From Gibbula magus (lineage: Eukaryota; Mollusca; Gastropoda; Trochida; Trochidae), in assembly GCA_936450465.1 (NCBI GenBank), contig OW388299.1, positions 39,815,548 through 39,879,547 on the forward strand: 64,000 bases of DNA, read 5' to 3'. The translations under genes were made by a program, and so were the position numbers. Shown here piece by piece: positions 11,738 to 25,300 of this stretch; within the stretch, counting starts at the first letter, position 1, and each line of letters opens with the position of its first letter. The notes under the pieces were generated by a model, which worked only from the letters and a program-made list of their open reading frames with translations, had not been told where the DNA came from and made no database searches.

Positions 11738-12820
11738 TTAAGTTCAGATAATTTCACTGGATTTTCTGATTTAAGTTTAAATAATTTCACTGGATTTGCA
11801 TTTTTGAAACCCAATAGCCAAATATATATTTATTATTTGATTTCAATGAAGATCTAGCAAAAACCTTAAACATGTGCAGAAATTACACGTCCCATTTACG
11901 TGAAATGTTATGTGACCTTTTAAACACACCCAAATCTGTAGTTTTTTCTTTTATAGATAAATTTCCAAAATTTTGTTTGACTAATTAGCGCCTGCCCTGT
12001 GGTACATTGTCCAGTTTTTTATCAAAAGTCCAGACGTTCACAATCATGTTGTCAATATACTGAATGAACTACACGGTGACATTAAAATCATAATTTTCAG
12101 CAACAATCGGAACTTCTAAAAAAAATAACTCCATTTAAAACGCTTGATATAAATGTGACTCCAACAACATACTTAATTACTTATGTTACTGTGTACCTCT
12201 AAGGTAAAACATGTAACAGTTATAAAAGCAATAAGCTATTCATGCAAGTCTAGATTATCTTGGAATTTTCATTACTGCGAAGAAATTACTTTCCCAGATG
12301 TATTCTGTTATGTAGATAGTTTTTCATTTTCTTTTCTCGAAATAGAATGATTATGATGTAGTGAAATCATACGATTTGTTGAATCTTATTACGTTTTCAT
12401 GAAATAATGGTATTTCTGAAACACTTGTTAATCATTTTGTAAACAATATTGCAGTTATCTAGAAATGTGGCTAGTCTTTACTGGTCTTAACTAGTCTGTA
12501 CTAGTAACTTCTAGCAGAATGCTGTAATATTGCCCTAACATAATTAAACAATAACTCGCTCATTTCTCAACAGAATTTTATTTTCGTACTGTAATAAATT
12601 GAATTCGTGCTGTGTAATTTGGTTTTGAAGTTAGTGGGAAAATGCAGTTTGAATGAATATTTATTTTGTTGTTGAATCCTGATATTGTAAATTGAATATT
12701 CATCAGGTCATATTTGTGTTTGAAATTAATAATAGCTAGGCATTTATTTAAGGATTTATGTATTTTGAACTATAACTTCCAGTCTATACCACAGTAAATT
12801 TTGTTTGTTTAGGGTATTAA

Positions 12821-13311
12821 AGGGACACTCCGTATGTTATTGTAGTAACATAGGTCAAAAGTTACCAAGAGTGTTATTTTATCGAGAAGTAATCACTGTT
12901 GTCGAAAATAACTCTTTTAGTGCCAATCTGGTCAGTACAGTTACATTATCAAGATGTTTAGTCGTGATTATGACCAAAAACCAGACAATGTTCCGCGGCT
13001 GCCGCGCGTCAACTGTTCAAACATAATTTTTAAAAAACTTACATGTAGCAGACAAAGAGACAGATATTGGTTGGCACTGTTCAATGGAACATACACCTGG
13101 TAAATGTGTAAATGGGGCGCATGAATTCGGCTTTTTATCGTGTATTTAAGCCGCTGCTTGAGTTACATTGAAAGCAAGTTATTGTCAAATATTTGGCTTA
13201 GGGGATACATATGCAAGTCGAGTGTGATGATTTGGACGTAAATCAGGACATTTGATATTTTTGTATGTATCACATCTAAAAACAATTTCATGAAAAACAT
13301 GTAGTGTCTCT
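12821..13311. mobile_element. TTAA MITE, subfamily A (AGGGACACT), copy 1
   Basis: AGGGACACTCCG at the left, inverted AGTGTCTCT at the right, TTAA on both sides (12817-12820, 13312-13315). The TTAAAGGRR terminus is typical of T2/Kolobok-type MITEs. About 490 bp. Confidence 0.88.
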
Positions 13312-14244
13312 TTAAACAGTTCAGTCTTATAGCAATAGAATAATCAATGATCTTATATTCTTCTGGGCTTACACACATATGTCAGTGTCATACCAAAATG
13401 TCACAAGTAAACAGGTTTGGTAAGGTCTTAATATCAATTTAAGTTCACTCTCTGTGTTTGCCCTTTCAAGCCTTTCTTAAAGTTTTTTATCCTAAATGTC
13501 AGACTGTAATCAATGAAGTGCCGGTAACATATACTGTAGTTTAAATCATACCGTTATGAATGATAAAAGTCAGTACTAAAAGGCTAAATAAATAATTAAA
13601 TGTTTCTCGGGCATCGAAACATCACTTTTATTTGTGCATGGGACCGCATTTTAGTATTCCTTAAAAAAATAAATTAAGAATTTGCTGTATCATTTTTGTT
13701 CCCTAAATCCATTTGTCCACCAAATATACATGTACATGTCTGCAGATATGATGTTACCATGTCCAAGTTTTATTTGATGGAAAAAATAAAATGTACTCCT
13801 CCGTCATAATAAATTTTTCCAACAAAAAATGAAGTTCTACCGGCCTCGCAAAAGAAACATCTAACGTTTTTATGCAGACAAAGTATTCCACATCTATTGC
13901 AGCTATTTTCAATGTTTTGATGTCATGAGTTCCCTTTTAAGTGTAAGAAATACATGGCTTTTAGATAGTGAACAAATGTAACATTGTCATGTTTGGGACC
14001 ACACTTTCTGCAATAGTACACTTTCTTTTTTGGAATGAATCTCTTGTGGGATTCACAGCTTTATATGCACTGTAAATCTTGGTCAACAACGCATGATCCT
14101 ATGAACTTCTTGATGGATCTAGGACATAGACTACCTTGCTGCTCAAAGATAGAATTTCCATCCCACCAGGTACCCAGTCAAACTGCTGTGCAGACAGTGG
14201 CAGAAGATATCCTTGATCTCATTGATTTTCCTATTTTGTAATTG

Positions 14245-14440
14245 TGGGGATGTAGCTAAGGTGGTAGAGTGTTCACTCATCACCTGGAAGTTCCGAGTTC
14301 GATTCCCAGCTGCGTCATACTCATACCAAAAGATGTTACCAAAAGAGTTTTTGCTTATTGCGTGGCACTCAGCATTATAAGGATAGAACAGTGCTTGAAC
14401 TGGTGCTGCACTGTGGGTGCCGGGTGCAGTGCACAAAAAG
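14245..14440 (+). repeat. Second tRNA-derived SINE type
   Basis: Head GATGTAGCTAAGGTGGTAGA (A-box-like) and GAGTTCGATTCCCAGC (B-box-like), then a body with TTGCGTGGCACTCAGCATTA. It cannot fold as a tRNA acceptor stem (GGGGATG versus CTGCGTC), so it is not a tRNA gene. Confidence 0.7.
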
Positions 14441-14993
14441 AATTTCCAAATTTACATTGTTACGATTGTATAAATTTGCACGTTACAAGGTTATGTAATA
14501 ATTTTCATGTAAACTCATAAATTTCAATGTTGGTCATTTCACAATTATTGATGAACTTTTCTGCAAGCTTTCTTCACAGCATTTTGAGAAACTCATCTTT
14601 TGAATGAGAATGTTATTTTTGTCCAGGAACCAGAAGCAGTAATATAGATTAAACGATTTACGATTGGATCATAGGGTCACAGAGTGCTAATATCTGTAGG
14701 GGAGAGAAATATTGATTCTGTCTTCAAACACAAATTTCCATTAAAGAAATGGTGTGGACTTCTCTTTACAGCAGTCAATAGCTAATTTTGGTTTTGAAGT
14801 TGAAAAGATGTTAAAAATTTTAACCCTTTGACTGCAGAGACTGGAAATCTGCCCATCTTGTCATTGGCAAATCCTAGATTATTCCCTTTGTTAGTGAGTT
14901 AACATGACCGTAAACTGACCACTTAGAATGGTTTGTCACTAATGAATTCAGCAGCTAAAATGTTAATCCTCAGATCCTTTTCTTCCTTGTTAT

Positions 14994-15200
14994 CAACGTC
15001 CCCCACAAGTCATAACTCATGTCAGTGTCTAGCACTGGCTAATTTAAACCTTGCTGCATTTTGTCACCTTTTCTGTAAAATTTCTGATCTCATATCAAGT
15101 CCATGTGCACCACTGTACTCTTGCAAAGAAAAGCTGGTGAAATGCAGCAAGGATTAAATTAGCCAGTGCTGTTGCCAGTTGTGCCTTGTGGGGGAAGTTG
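14994..15200. mobile_element. CAACTTCC foldback MITE, copy 2
   Basis: CAACGTCCCCCACAAGTCAT at the left, GTGGGGGAAGTTG at the right; arms with CACTGGCTAATTTAAACCTT and its inverse. Flanks match only 5 of 9. Confidence 0.8.
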
Positions 15201-15446
15201 TCTTGAGTTGTTATAAGTTTGTGTCGTGAGAAGTCTTTAAAAAAATACATGTTCCCTTGAATGGATAAGCACAGTGGTTAAAACATGCACCCTCAGAAGT
15301 TCGGATTTGATTTCTACTAAAGGGCTAATAAACTGTAATCTGGAAAACTGTTGTAAATGTACTTTGGTTTTGGTGAAAAATACCATTGTATGCCATTCAC
15401 TGCAAATCAAAGCCAGAATATTGTTGCATGCTTTCTTCTTTCAATA

Positions 15447-15749
15447 GGATAGTGCAGTGGTTAGCACGTTTGGCTACAGATCAGAGATCCAGGGTTCGAA
15501 TCCCGCCAGGGCCTCGACTACTTTGTCTGCAGTAGAGAACTGTTCTACACGCAGTACGGTTTGGGTGCAATGGTGGAATGAATTTCAGCGTAGTATCACC
15601 CATGGTTCGCTAGTTCCAGCCGATATTCGCAGGTTTCACTGCAATGCATAACCTTGGCATAGCGGACTTTCTCCCTGCAATAATACTAACGGCAGTGATA
15701 TAAGTGAAATATTCTTGAAAGCATCGTAACCTCCAACCTCACCTCACCC
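15447..15749 (+). repeat. tRNA-derived SINE with 12-bp TSD
   Basis: Head GGATAGTGCAGTGGTTAGCA, B box GGTTCGAATCC, tail CCTCACCTCACC. CTTCTTTCAATA at 15435-15446 and 15750-15761. Confidence 0.93.
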
Positions 15750-16402
15750 CTTCTTTCAATAACACATGTAGTCAAGTGAAAGTTAAGAAAAATTAAAAGA
15801 ACCCTTATCTTATCAAATGCAAGAGTTCCTCTCAAATTTATGCTAATTCACAGGCTTTTCTTTCTTATTAAACAAGTAGAATAAGCACTTCTACTCCACA
15901 ATTTTCAGATAACCTGACATGTGTTTATTATAAACGTAGACAAAATATTCAAGACATTTATGTCCCTAAGGTGGTTTCTAGATGTTTTCCTCATGTGAAA
16001 CGTGTTTTTATAGCCGGAATGAGATGATACGTCAAAATGTTAATCTCATTGTTTTCATCTTCTGACACTCCTGTTAGTGTCTGCAGTTAACCCTTTTAAC
16101 TGTAGGTCTTGTGGGATATCTTTTCTTTATTTGGTGGGCATTTGTGTTCAGATTCGCTTCATTTCATTCCGTATCGCTAAATTATGATGCAAGTTTGTCT
16201 CTTTATGTGTGCATTTCAATGCTTTTCGTTGCAATTTGATTTTTTCTTTGGGTGGCCTGTTTCAGGAAAGTTCAGAAGTTTAGAGACCTTTTATCATTTG
16301 ATACAACAACTGCCCCATGTTATAATATTTTTCGCTATTTCTCAATTTGAAATACTTGTTTTTCACTCAAATTGACACCTGTTTTGAAAAAGTAGTTATT
16401 GT

Positions 16403-16430
16403 CAGATAGATAGATAGATAGATAGATAGG
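16403..16430 (+). repeat. GATA microsatellite
   Basis: About six GATA units. Other short tracts: TA near 61196-61216, ATTA near 62465-62487, CTGT/CCGT near 57200-57235. Confidence 0.9.
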
Positions 16431-16683
16431 CCAAGATATGTCATGAATTTAGACCTTGATTAATTTGTAAACTTGCTCGCTGTCGCTGTTGCTGAATATT
16501 CATTATGTGTAAACTCTTGACCTTGTTGAGTCTGAAGTCAATTAGCCTTTCAAGACTCACTCTCCTTTTGCTTTCAGGCTGAACTTAGTAATGGCTGTCT
16601 GGTCTTTACCTTGAATAAATGTATAAAGAGTGTTATGTTTTTGTGGAAATGAAATTCAAGAGGAGACATTCCTAGTTACACAT

Positions 16684-17150
16684 GGGCAGGGTAGCGCAGT
16701 AGTTAGCACGTTCAACTTCGGATCAAGAGGTCTGTGGTTTGAATACTGCTAGGGGCTCCTCAACATTGTCTGTCGAGAACTGTTCTACATGCAGAAGGTT
16801 TGGGTGCAATGTTACACTGAATTTCAGCACAGTACCAGCCGTTGCTCGCAGGTTTCACCGCAATGTATAGCCACATGGCGTTGCAGGCTTTCTCCCTGCA
16901 ATGATACTAGCAGCCGTGATATGAGTGAAATACTCTTGAAAGCGCCGCAAAACCCCAAATCACCTCAACTCACCTCTACACGCAGAAGGTTTGGGTGCAA
17001 TGTTACACTGAATTTCAGCGCAGTACCACTCATGGTTTACTAGTTCCACTAACAGGTTCACCGCAATGTATAGCCACATGGCGTTGCAGGCTTTCTCCCT
17101 GCAATAATTTTAACAGATATAAGTGAAATGTTCTTGAAATTACCTCACCA
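16684..17150 (+). repeat. SINE with duplicated 3' half
   Basis: A full SINE (16684-16975) is followed directly by a second body (about 16975-17150) that starts at CTACACGCAGAAGGTTTGGG, the same place inside the unit. Shared private changes (GCAGAAGG, GCAATGTTACAC) show the second half was copied from the first. Confidence 0.88.
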
Positions 17151-18120
17151 CGTGTTTACACATAGTATTTGGCAGTGTATGTCCATAAAGGAATGGAATA
17201 ACTACAATTTTCCCAAGGATTCTTTTCATATTATGAATAGAGGTTCATTACGGATACAGTTACGGATACGGATCCTGTAGAGTTTTTATGACGTTCACCT
17301 TCATTTCGAGGTCCAGTGAGACATTTTACCCTTGTCAGTCTGATATCTCGGGAACTGTTTGCTGGATTCTCTATGTATCTTATACAAAGCTTCTCCAAGG
17401 GAAGTGGTCAGATTAGATTTTGACGACCTTGACCTTCTGAAGGTCACAGCGAAACTGAAGTTTTTGGCATGTGAACTTGCGTGTTAAGCTTGTCAGCTCA
17501 ACCTTGACATCAACTTCAGTGAGAATCTACAACTTTGAGTTTCAATAACCACACTAAAACAAATCAAGTCATAAACTAAATGACCTCTTTGTTTTTCTTT
17601 AAATTTAATGTGATAATTTGCGGCGGGGGACCATGTTGCCTTACTGACAATTGCTTGATCCAACAATTTCACAAAGGTGTGTTTATCCCATGGAAATACT
17701 TTTATTGGATGTTTTGAATTTAAATGAGTAGATATCCCCGAATCTGTGCCCAAAGTGATCCAGAAAAGCTTTTTCTTAAAATGGGCGTTTTTTTGTAATA
17801 ACTACCTCTTAATAATCTCATAAAATGTCTGTTGCCTTGATATCATTTTAAACTTTTTAATAACATAAACATTTGATGAAATTGTAGACAAATGTATTGG
17901 AGTTTGAACTGATAAATGACTGGGGTCGTAAGGTCCTGATGTAGACAGTGACAGCACGTGTTCACGACAGTTAACAAACAAGGTGAACAATGTCAACATT
18001 GACACTAAATGAGGTTACAGTTTGACCTGCATGGCAGATAATGAATAGGAAAATGGCTGATACTCAGATGAATATTGAGATTAGTCACAAAACCGTAAAT
18101 ATCCCCCAAAATAATAGATA

Positions 18121-18284
18121 CAGTCAAGCCGCGATAATCCGGCCACCGATAATCCGAAACTCGCAGTTTCCGAACGGTAGGAAGATGTAACCAAACTAAT
18201 CTCTTTAGTAGTCACTTTAGTAGTTTCACTATCCGAACGTTTTTGATGAAAAACGGAAGATTTCGGATTATCGAGGCCTGACTG
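18121..18284. mobile_element. pogo/Tigger-like MITE
   Basis: Ends CAGTCAAGCCGCGATAATCC and inverted CAGTCAGGCCTCGATAATCC, with TA on both sides. The CAGT...TAATCCG terminus and TA duplication fit Tc1-mariner/pogo elements. 164 bp. Confidence 0.87.
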
Positions 18285-18311
18285 TATATATGATACATGT
18301 AGTACATTGAA

Positions 18312-18539
18312 CAACTTCCAACCGCAAGGCATAACTCTTGCCAGTCTCCATTACTGGCTGATTTAAGCCTTGCAGTATCTAATTTCCCTCACTTTGTTGT
18401 ACCAAGATAGTGGATTGGTGCACCTGAAATGCACAGTGGTCCCGGATTTTCAAGCACAGAAATCTTAAGGAAATACTGCAAGGCCTGAATCAGCCAGTAA
18501 TGGAGACTGGCAAGAGTTATGCCTTGCATTGGGAAGTTG
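18312..18539. mobile_element. CAACTTCC foldback MITE, copy 3
   Basis: 228 bp, arms about 75 bp, ends CAACTTCC/GGAAGTTG. Flanks TACATTGAA (18303-18311) and TACATTGTA (18540-18548), 8 of 9 identical, support a 9-bp target duplication. Confidence 0.9.
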
Positions 18540-19076
18540 TACATTGTATTTATGATATGATAATTGTAAAATTCTGTGTACTATGAGTGAAATATACCTC
18601 TAAGAACACAGTAGTAATAACATGTTATTTTCATTGAGTACAGTGAACATAAATATGTTATCAGTACTCGAAGGTAAAAGTTTAATCTTCAACTTCACTA
18701 ATGATGTCATACTGTCACTATGGCAAGAGGCTGTTCCTAGTGGCTGCTTTACATTACATTTTTGGCATACTTACAATGATTTCTTCATATGATAAAAGAA
18801 TATCAGATTCTGTCTATCCTTGAAAAACACTAATTTTTTTTGGAAAAATACCATGTTTATTGAACAAACAAAAAATCCTTATAAAGAACAATAAAAATAA
18901 TAGGGTGTATCTAAATGCCATATAAATAACAAAGATTTTGTTCATATATTAATAGCTATACATGTAATACCGGTAAAGGAATTTGCGATTTTCACAAACT
19001 AAATAATTTGATTGATTCCAAAACGTTCAGAATTACCAATTTACAGGAATCCAAACTCTTGAACAAGAATCATGTT

Positions 19077-21100
19077 GGGGATGTGTAGTGTGTAGTGTTT
19101 TTCGCTTTGAGGAATTGCTGTGTGTGTGTTCAAGAGTGTGAAAGAGTTCAACTGGACTAAATTTTAGTTGGAAAATATTTTGTATTCATTGTCAAAGATC
19201 CTCTTAATAGCAAGTCAAAATATTATATCATGGAATGTAAGGGCATGGCCAGATTACAATGGGTCATCTACTACTTATGTAACCTTGACAACTAATAGAA
19301 CTAATTACTTAGCTTCATAATGTAAATATTTACACATATTCATTTAAATCTTGTTCAATTTGATATACTGAAAATTCTCATGGGCAACTACAAAGATATT
19401 TGCACATGCTCTGTGACAAACAAATTACCAAAAAACAATCCCTTTACATTCACATCAACAATTTCAAACAGGTGTCAAAATGAGTCATAAAAATATGCCC
19501 CCTCCTAGTAAACAAGTAATTTTAATGAAGGAAGCGAGTGATAAGATGACGTATTTGTAAAACAGCTGATCCTGTGTGCTCTGCAATGTGCTAGGTCATT
19601 CCTAAATTCAGCATTGATTGTGTTTGATGTCTTCTGGCCATCTCCCAGTGTTTACTGTGACTCATGAATCACTACCAGTCTTGTTCCATTACTCTAGCCT
19701 TAACTTAAGTCTCCTTTGATTTGAATATATTTTAGTCACATAGAAAAGGATTAGGAACAATTTCTCCTATTTAGAATACCCTCCTTATAATATAAGTCTA
19801 TAATAATAATAAGTTTCCTTTAAGGGACAGTGTTGGAATCACAAGTCAAACGTTATAAATGTTTGTTTTTTTTATTGATAAGTACTGGCTGTTGCTGAAA
19901 TTTACCATTTTAGTGCTAGTTGATTAAGTATAATGACAATATAAAGGTGAGAGTCACAATTTTTTATTAAAAAAAACCAGACAACAGACTGTGGCTGGGA
20001 CTCGTCAATTAGTCAGTAATTTGGGAAAATTAACTATATAAATGACAGATTTGGGTTGGTAATGTTTAATAGGTCATAACTAACTTAGCATGTAAACATA
20101 ACATAGCTTGTAAATGGAACGTGTAGTTTAGTTCCGTTCCTAGATTTTAATTGAAAACAAGTAATTATTTGGCCATTGGGTATGAATTTCATGTTGAGTG
20201 AACTTATTTAACTTAAATCAGAACATATGAAAGCCAAATAACAATGTTTTCAGGTTTTAACAGAGAGAGTAAGATTTCAAAGATTTCAAAGAAATTTCAA
20301 GAAATCAAATTTAAAAAGGGTAGATATTATCCCCCGCCAAGAAGTAGAGGGGGGACAAAGGTTTGAGCTGTGTTATGTGTAATGTTAGTGCCAAATATTC
20401 TGAATAAGACAATAATTTTCAAACTTTAGCAAGTCTACAAAACCCCTTTCTACCACCTGCTGAAGTGTTGCCAGCTATTTATAGCGCTGACATAGTAACC
20501 CACAACTTGGCAGGCGGCCATTTTACCTGAAGCAAATGGCACAATAAACAGTCTTGTGTTGATCTAGGCGTTAGCTTCATTATAAGCATGGATAACTTTA
20601 CCTGAATATATACCTTCTGTTAATACTTATAGTGAGAATATGAGATATAACTGATCATTTTCTTTACCTTATGTAAATAATGAAGTCAGAATACAAAATA
20701 TGTAACTGATAATTTTGTTACTGTATGTAAATACTGAAGTGAAAATATGAGACAATTTCTTGTTTAACTTCAAACAAATATATATCAATAATTAAACTGA
20801 TTATTGATAAACGATAGCTTTATTGTGTTTTAGCATTTTACTTTTGATTACTTTTGCTTGAAATAAATCTGCATGTCACCATGACAACAGATTCACTTGC
20901 GTGTTAAAAACAGAAAAGCTCGAGAAATAAATAGAGATGTGATAGAAAGTATACAATGATACTCTTGTGAGCTTTGTCGAGTGTTCTATAAATAGACTGT
21001 GTTAATTGGGGTGTGTAGTGTTTCACGCTTTGAGGAAGTGGCTGTGTGTGTGTTCAACTGGACTAAATTTTAGTTGGAAAAATATTTTTTATTCAAAGTG
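19077..21100 (+). repeat. Dispersed pair of about 110-bp repeats
   Basis: Copies at 19077-19190 and 21006-21100 share GTGTAGTG, CGCTTTGAGGAA and AACTGGACTAAATTTTAGTT. Sequence between is AT-rich and non-coding. Confidence 0.7.
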
Positions 21101-21368
21101 AAAATTCCTCAACATTTCTGGGTTTGCAATGTATTCAGGTTTCTAGATTTTAAATCTAGACTTTGTGCCCCATTTCTAAATTTAATAAATCTAAACACAT
21201 TTAAAATTTCTAAATACTTAGCAGTGATAACAAGGCAAGGGAATTGGAAAATTTAATTGAAATGTTTTTTTTGTATCCCTTAATTTATTTGTGTCGGCCA
21301 TTCCTGAATCGTCAATTACAGTGCTACCTGCTTATGTTATTGACATTTGAGGAGATTTTCCTGTGTAT

Positions 21369-21650
21369 TTGGGTGTGATAGGGCAGTAGTTAGCATGTTT
21401 GGCTTCAGGTAATACACTCAAGGCTTTGAATTATGCCAAGAGCTTGTCAAGTTTGCGAACTGTTCAACATGTATGATTTGAATCCTACACTGAATTTCAG
21501 TAGTCTGCAATACCTTCATTAGTTCGCTAGTTCCAGCCGATGCGCGCAGAATTCACCGCAATGCATAGCCACATGGTGTTGAGGATTGTCTCTGTACTAG
21601 CCACCATGATCATGATATTATGAGTCCCAAAACCCAAATTCTACTCTCCT
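21369..21650 (+). repeat. tRNA-derived SINE, degraded
   Basis: Head GGTGTGATAGGGCAGTAG, body GTAGTCTGCAATACC..GTTCGCTAGTTCCAGCC; many changes, tail almost lost. Probably an old copy. Confidence 0.75.
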
Positions 21651-22309
21651 GTGTATGGCATTAGGTCTTATGACAGTCTGATTAAAATCGAACCTGTCCC
21701 GAGGATTTAAATCTGCAAAAAAGTTCATATCGGGATATAAACTGATTCTATAGATTCCTGAGCTGAGATAATAATGCATCTACCGGATATGAACAGGTTC
21801 TGTAGATTCCTCGCCACAAGATCGGAGGACAAATGTATAGGCGCATATAGGAGCTTGTTCCTTACCAGTTTAGCGCAGACAAAGCCCAGTCAAATAGCTG
21901 ACCAGTCACATCATAGTTTTTAAATTGTCACTGTTTTGGAAGCAATTTGGACAGACAAAAGGATAGCTGTTTGGAGTTACCTGCCCCTAGCTTCTTGCAC
22001 TGAAAGCTTTTGTCGGAGGTCTTGTGATTAGTTAACTGAATTACGTCAGAACATGCGAGAATATGGGCTGTTATCAGACGATTCTGCAAGGAAACCTCCG
22101 AATAATATGAGTTCATATCCCGATAAATGGACTATTTTGCAACTTTTATTCCTCTGAAAATTGTCTGACTAGGTCTTATGCTGAGGTCGGATACTATACA
22201 GAATCACAATTTTAGACTCAACTAAAGAAAGAGAAGACCTCTGTTTTTCCAAGTAAAACACTTTTGAGTTTATGATTAATATTGTTGATGTTTTCTTTTA
22301 TTGTTCCAG

Positions 22310-22362
22310 ATATATGGGAATCGGTCTATCCACTCAGGGTGTCAACATGAACCGCCTCCCGG
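22310..22362 (+). CDS. RANBP9: RanBP9 exon: SPRY segment YMGIGLS
   Basis: 53 nt. Acceptor TTGTTCCAG just before, donor GTGAGT after. It enters with the last base of a Gly codon, reads [17 protein letters not shown] and leaves one base of the next Gly. First exon of the gene seen in the window. Confidence 0.93.
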
Positions 22363-25300
22363 GTGAGTTGAATTTGATTGCTGCATTTGGTTTAACAACA
22401 CTAAGGTCGAGTGGACGCATGTGCTTTGACGTTTCAAATCAAACATATTGAACACGCCACCGTGTCAAAAGTCTCCTCAACAATCAACATAAGCAATTAA
22501 ATTTTTTGAAAAAATAGCTGAGAACAAGTGTTTGATTTGCAAACCCCATACTCAAATCCACACATCAATTGTTCCTCAAGTGTGTTGAAAGGGAGATAAT
22601 TCTGGATGGATAAGCTTATGTCCTGTCAGGGGCTTGTCAAATTTGTCTGCAGAGGAGAATTCTTCTAATATTTTGGTGCAATGCTAAACTGAATGCCATT
22701 GCAGTACCACCAACGGTTAGCTTTCACAAAATGAGTGTGAATTGTTGTTTTACCAGAAAGAGAGAACCAAATATGCAATTGTTGTGCATTTGTAAGCTTG
22801 ACACACTTTCGGTATGCATGAAGTTGGTCAAATTCTGTTTTAACCTTTAGCCTGCTGGATAGTCTGAGTCAACCTGTCATCCAACAGTGTAATAATCGGA
22901 GTATATAACTAATTACATAGACTCAGGTGATAATAGATTCTTTACATATATTTCAGTGGCGCATCCAGACATTTTCAAAGGAAGGGGGGGGTCACTCAAT
23001 GAAAAGGGGGGTGTTCACCCCTTGAACCCCCTGGATCCACCACTGATTTTCACTTTCTAACATAATCTAAGTGCAATTTTACATGACAGCCATTTTGTTG
23101 TCCGAGTGTTAACCCTTTACCTGCGAATACAGTAATACTCATGGCTTGCTTCTCGCTAGATCCTGGCAAATCTTCTTCTTTTTGTTAACATTTCCTGTAA
23201 TTAAGCCACTCAGAATGGAATAGCTATAAGGAATTTGTATATACAGATGAAGGGTTAGTAATGTGTTTTTACCAGAACATGATCATAATTTGTCCAATTT
23301 CTTAGGTTGGGATAAACATTCCTACGGTTACCATGGAGATGACGGTAACTCGTTCTGTTCATGTGGAACCGGCCAACCATACGGCCCGACCTTCACTACA
23401 GGCGACGTGATTGGCTGCTGCCTCAATCTGATCGACAACAGTTGCTTCTATACAAAGAATGGGGTCAATCTTGGTGAGTTTAATCCTTAGGGAAATTTAG
23501 AGAAATTTACCAGGCAAATCATTTAACTTTCAGTTATTTTTTTTTTTGTGGACAATTCCAAATAAAATCTTTAAAAATTTTGCCTATTGCAGTGTGATAA
23601 TACAACTATTTTTTATCACATATTCTGGTTTTGTCTGGTCTATCTGATATGTATACTAATAACCTAATCACTTTCTGTCTCTGGAAAGCTTGCTTGAGTA
23701 TTATATTTGATAATATTTCACCTGCAAGAAGAATTTATAAAGTATGGCCAGTGTATTGTTAAAAAGTCTTCCATGACATTGCTGGATACTCGTTTCTGAT
23801 TGGCTACGTGTTCGGTTTCAATTTTAAATTTACTCGCTATCAATCCAGTATAACAAGTCTCTGATTCATCTCCATTCTACCATGACCGTTACCCAGGGAC
23901 TTTTTTTGTCGAATGCTGACCGTGCGTACAACGACAGCGCGCGAGCTCCGAATTACGTTTATCTCCTAAGTGAAAGCGAGATGTTGGTGTACTAAAATAA
24001 AATGTCTTTTCCTTTTTGAAATTGGTCTGTTAACATATGTTTTTTTATTGTAAGATAATCTTAGAAATACATGCCTTTAAGATACTGAACAAATGTAACA
24101 TACATGTGGCTGGTTGGGTAATCTGATGGTATAGTCAGTGCTGGAGGTTGGTGCCTGACTGATGGTGTGGGTTCGAATCCCCAAAAAATGGTTGTACTAT
24201 TGCCTGATCCCAACAAAACAATTTGTACGCAAAGATATTCTTTAAAAAAGCAGCACCTTTGACACAAAATTAACCAGGAAATTAATTTTCTTTTCCAGGT
24301 GTTGCTTGTACTGACTTGCCGGTAAGTTCACATTTTCTACATTCATAGACAATATGAGTTTATTTCTAAGGTACACTGGATTAAAAATTAGAAATATTGA
24401 AAACATTATGTTAATTTGTCATAAGATGATCTTATGTTTTGCACTAAATACGTATTCTCTCCACCCCCTCTTTTCAGAGGGTTTTGCTGGTTGGGGTTAT
24501 TCTCAGGTTATAGACCACCCCCAATTTTGCCAGATGTTCCATGGTCTTATAATATTATTTTAAGTTAAGTGTCAAAAACCTACATAAAACCTATTCAGAC
24601 TGTCTTACGGTCTCCGGTATGAACATTCATCTGAGTTGGGGTCTCTCCCGTCTGAAAGCCCACCCCCATGTTTTCAAGATGTTTATTTGCCTGGGCCCCC
24701 TTTCACAAAGCACTAAGGTGATCGTAAGTCACTAAGGTAGCCTTAGCGCAATGTTAAAGGATGGGAGATAAGGTTAACCTTAGTAAAGGTAGCTTTGTGA
24801 AAGGAGGCCCTGGCCCCCTGGTCTTATACCTGAGAGAATACGGTATATGAACGTGGACCGTGACCATGTTGACTTGCAAGGCAGTGGTTTGTGTGTTCAA
24901 TCGAGATTTGATTGAAATAAATGTAAATACAAATCGTTTGCACTGACTTGGTGTCCTGTTTCTTCACACATTAATGTCAAACCCAATTTACATCTTTCTA
25001 ATCTGACATCCCATTAAAGGGGAATCCTTTGAATATAGATTGATACTCAGGGCACAATATTTCACTACTTGTGCAGTATGGTTCATCTGTTTGAGAGGCA
25101 TTCTAGAGTTTGGTGTTCTGAAGAAATTATATTTATGGATGGATGTTGTCAATGTTTGTTCACAGAACAAGCTGTACCCAACAGTTGGACTCCAGACTCC
25201 AGGAGAGGTTGTGGAGGCAAACTTCGGACAGAGTCCATTTGTCTTTGATATAGAAGACTACATGAAGGTAACAAATAGCGATTATTGGTAAACATAAGCT

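Larger units (their letters stand above)
10430..14244. other. No gene recognised between MITEs
   Basis: Right remainder of the repeat into which the hAT inserted (to about 10500), then AT-rich DNA, two TTAA MITEs, and a further AT-rich kilobase. No exon-like stretch found on either strand. Confidence 0.6.
15762..18120. other. Non-coding stretch around the duplicated SINE
   Basis: AT-rich, GATA tract, SINE dimer, then non-repetitive sequence with short frames only. No coding signal. Confidence 0.6.
18549..22309. other. Non-coding stretch before the first RanBP9 exon seen
   Basis: Probably intron. I looked for the missing SPRY and N-terminal exons (for example encoding SYIGLSQNNLRVHYKG or YYFEVKIVSKGRDG) and did not find them. 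Confidence 0.55.

Noticed and set aside
14250..14320. tRNA gene
   Set aside because: A- and B-box-like motifs are present but the acceptor stem does not pair; it continues into a SINE body. The same holds for the heads of the other SINE copies.
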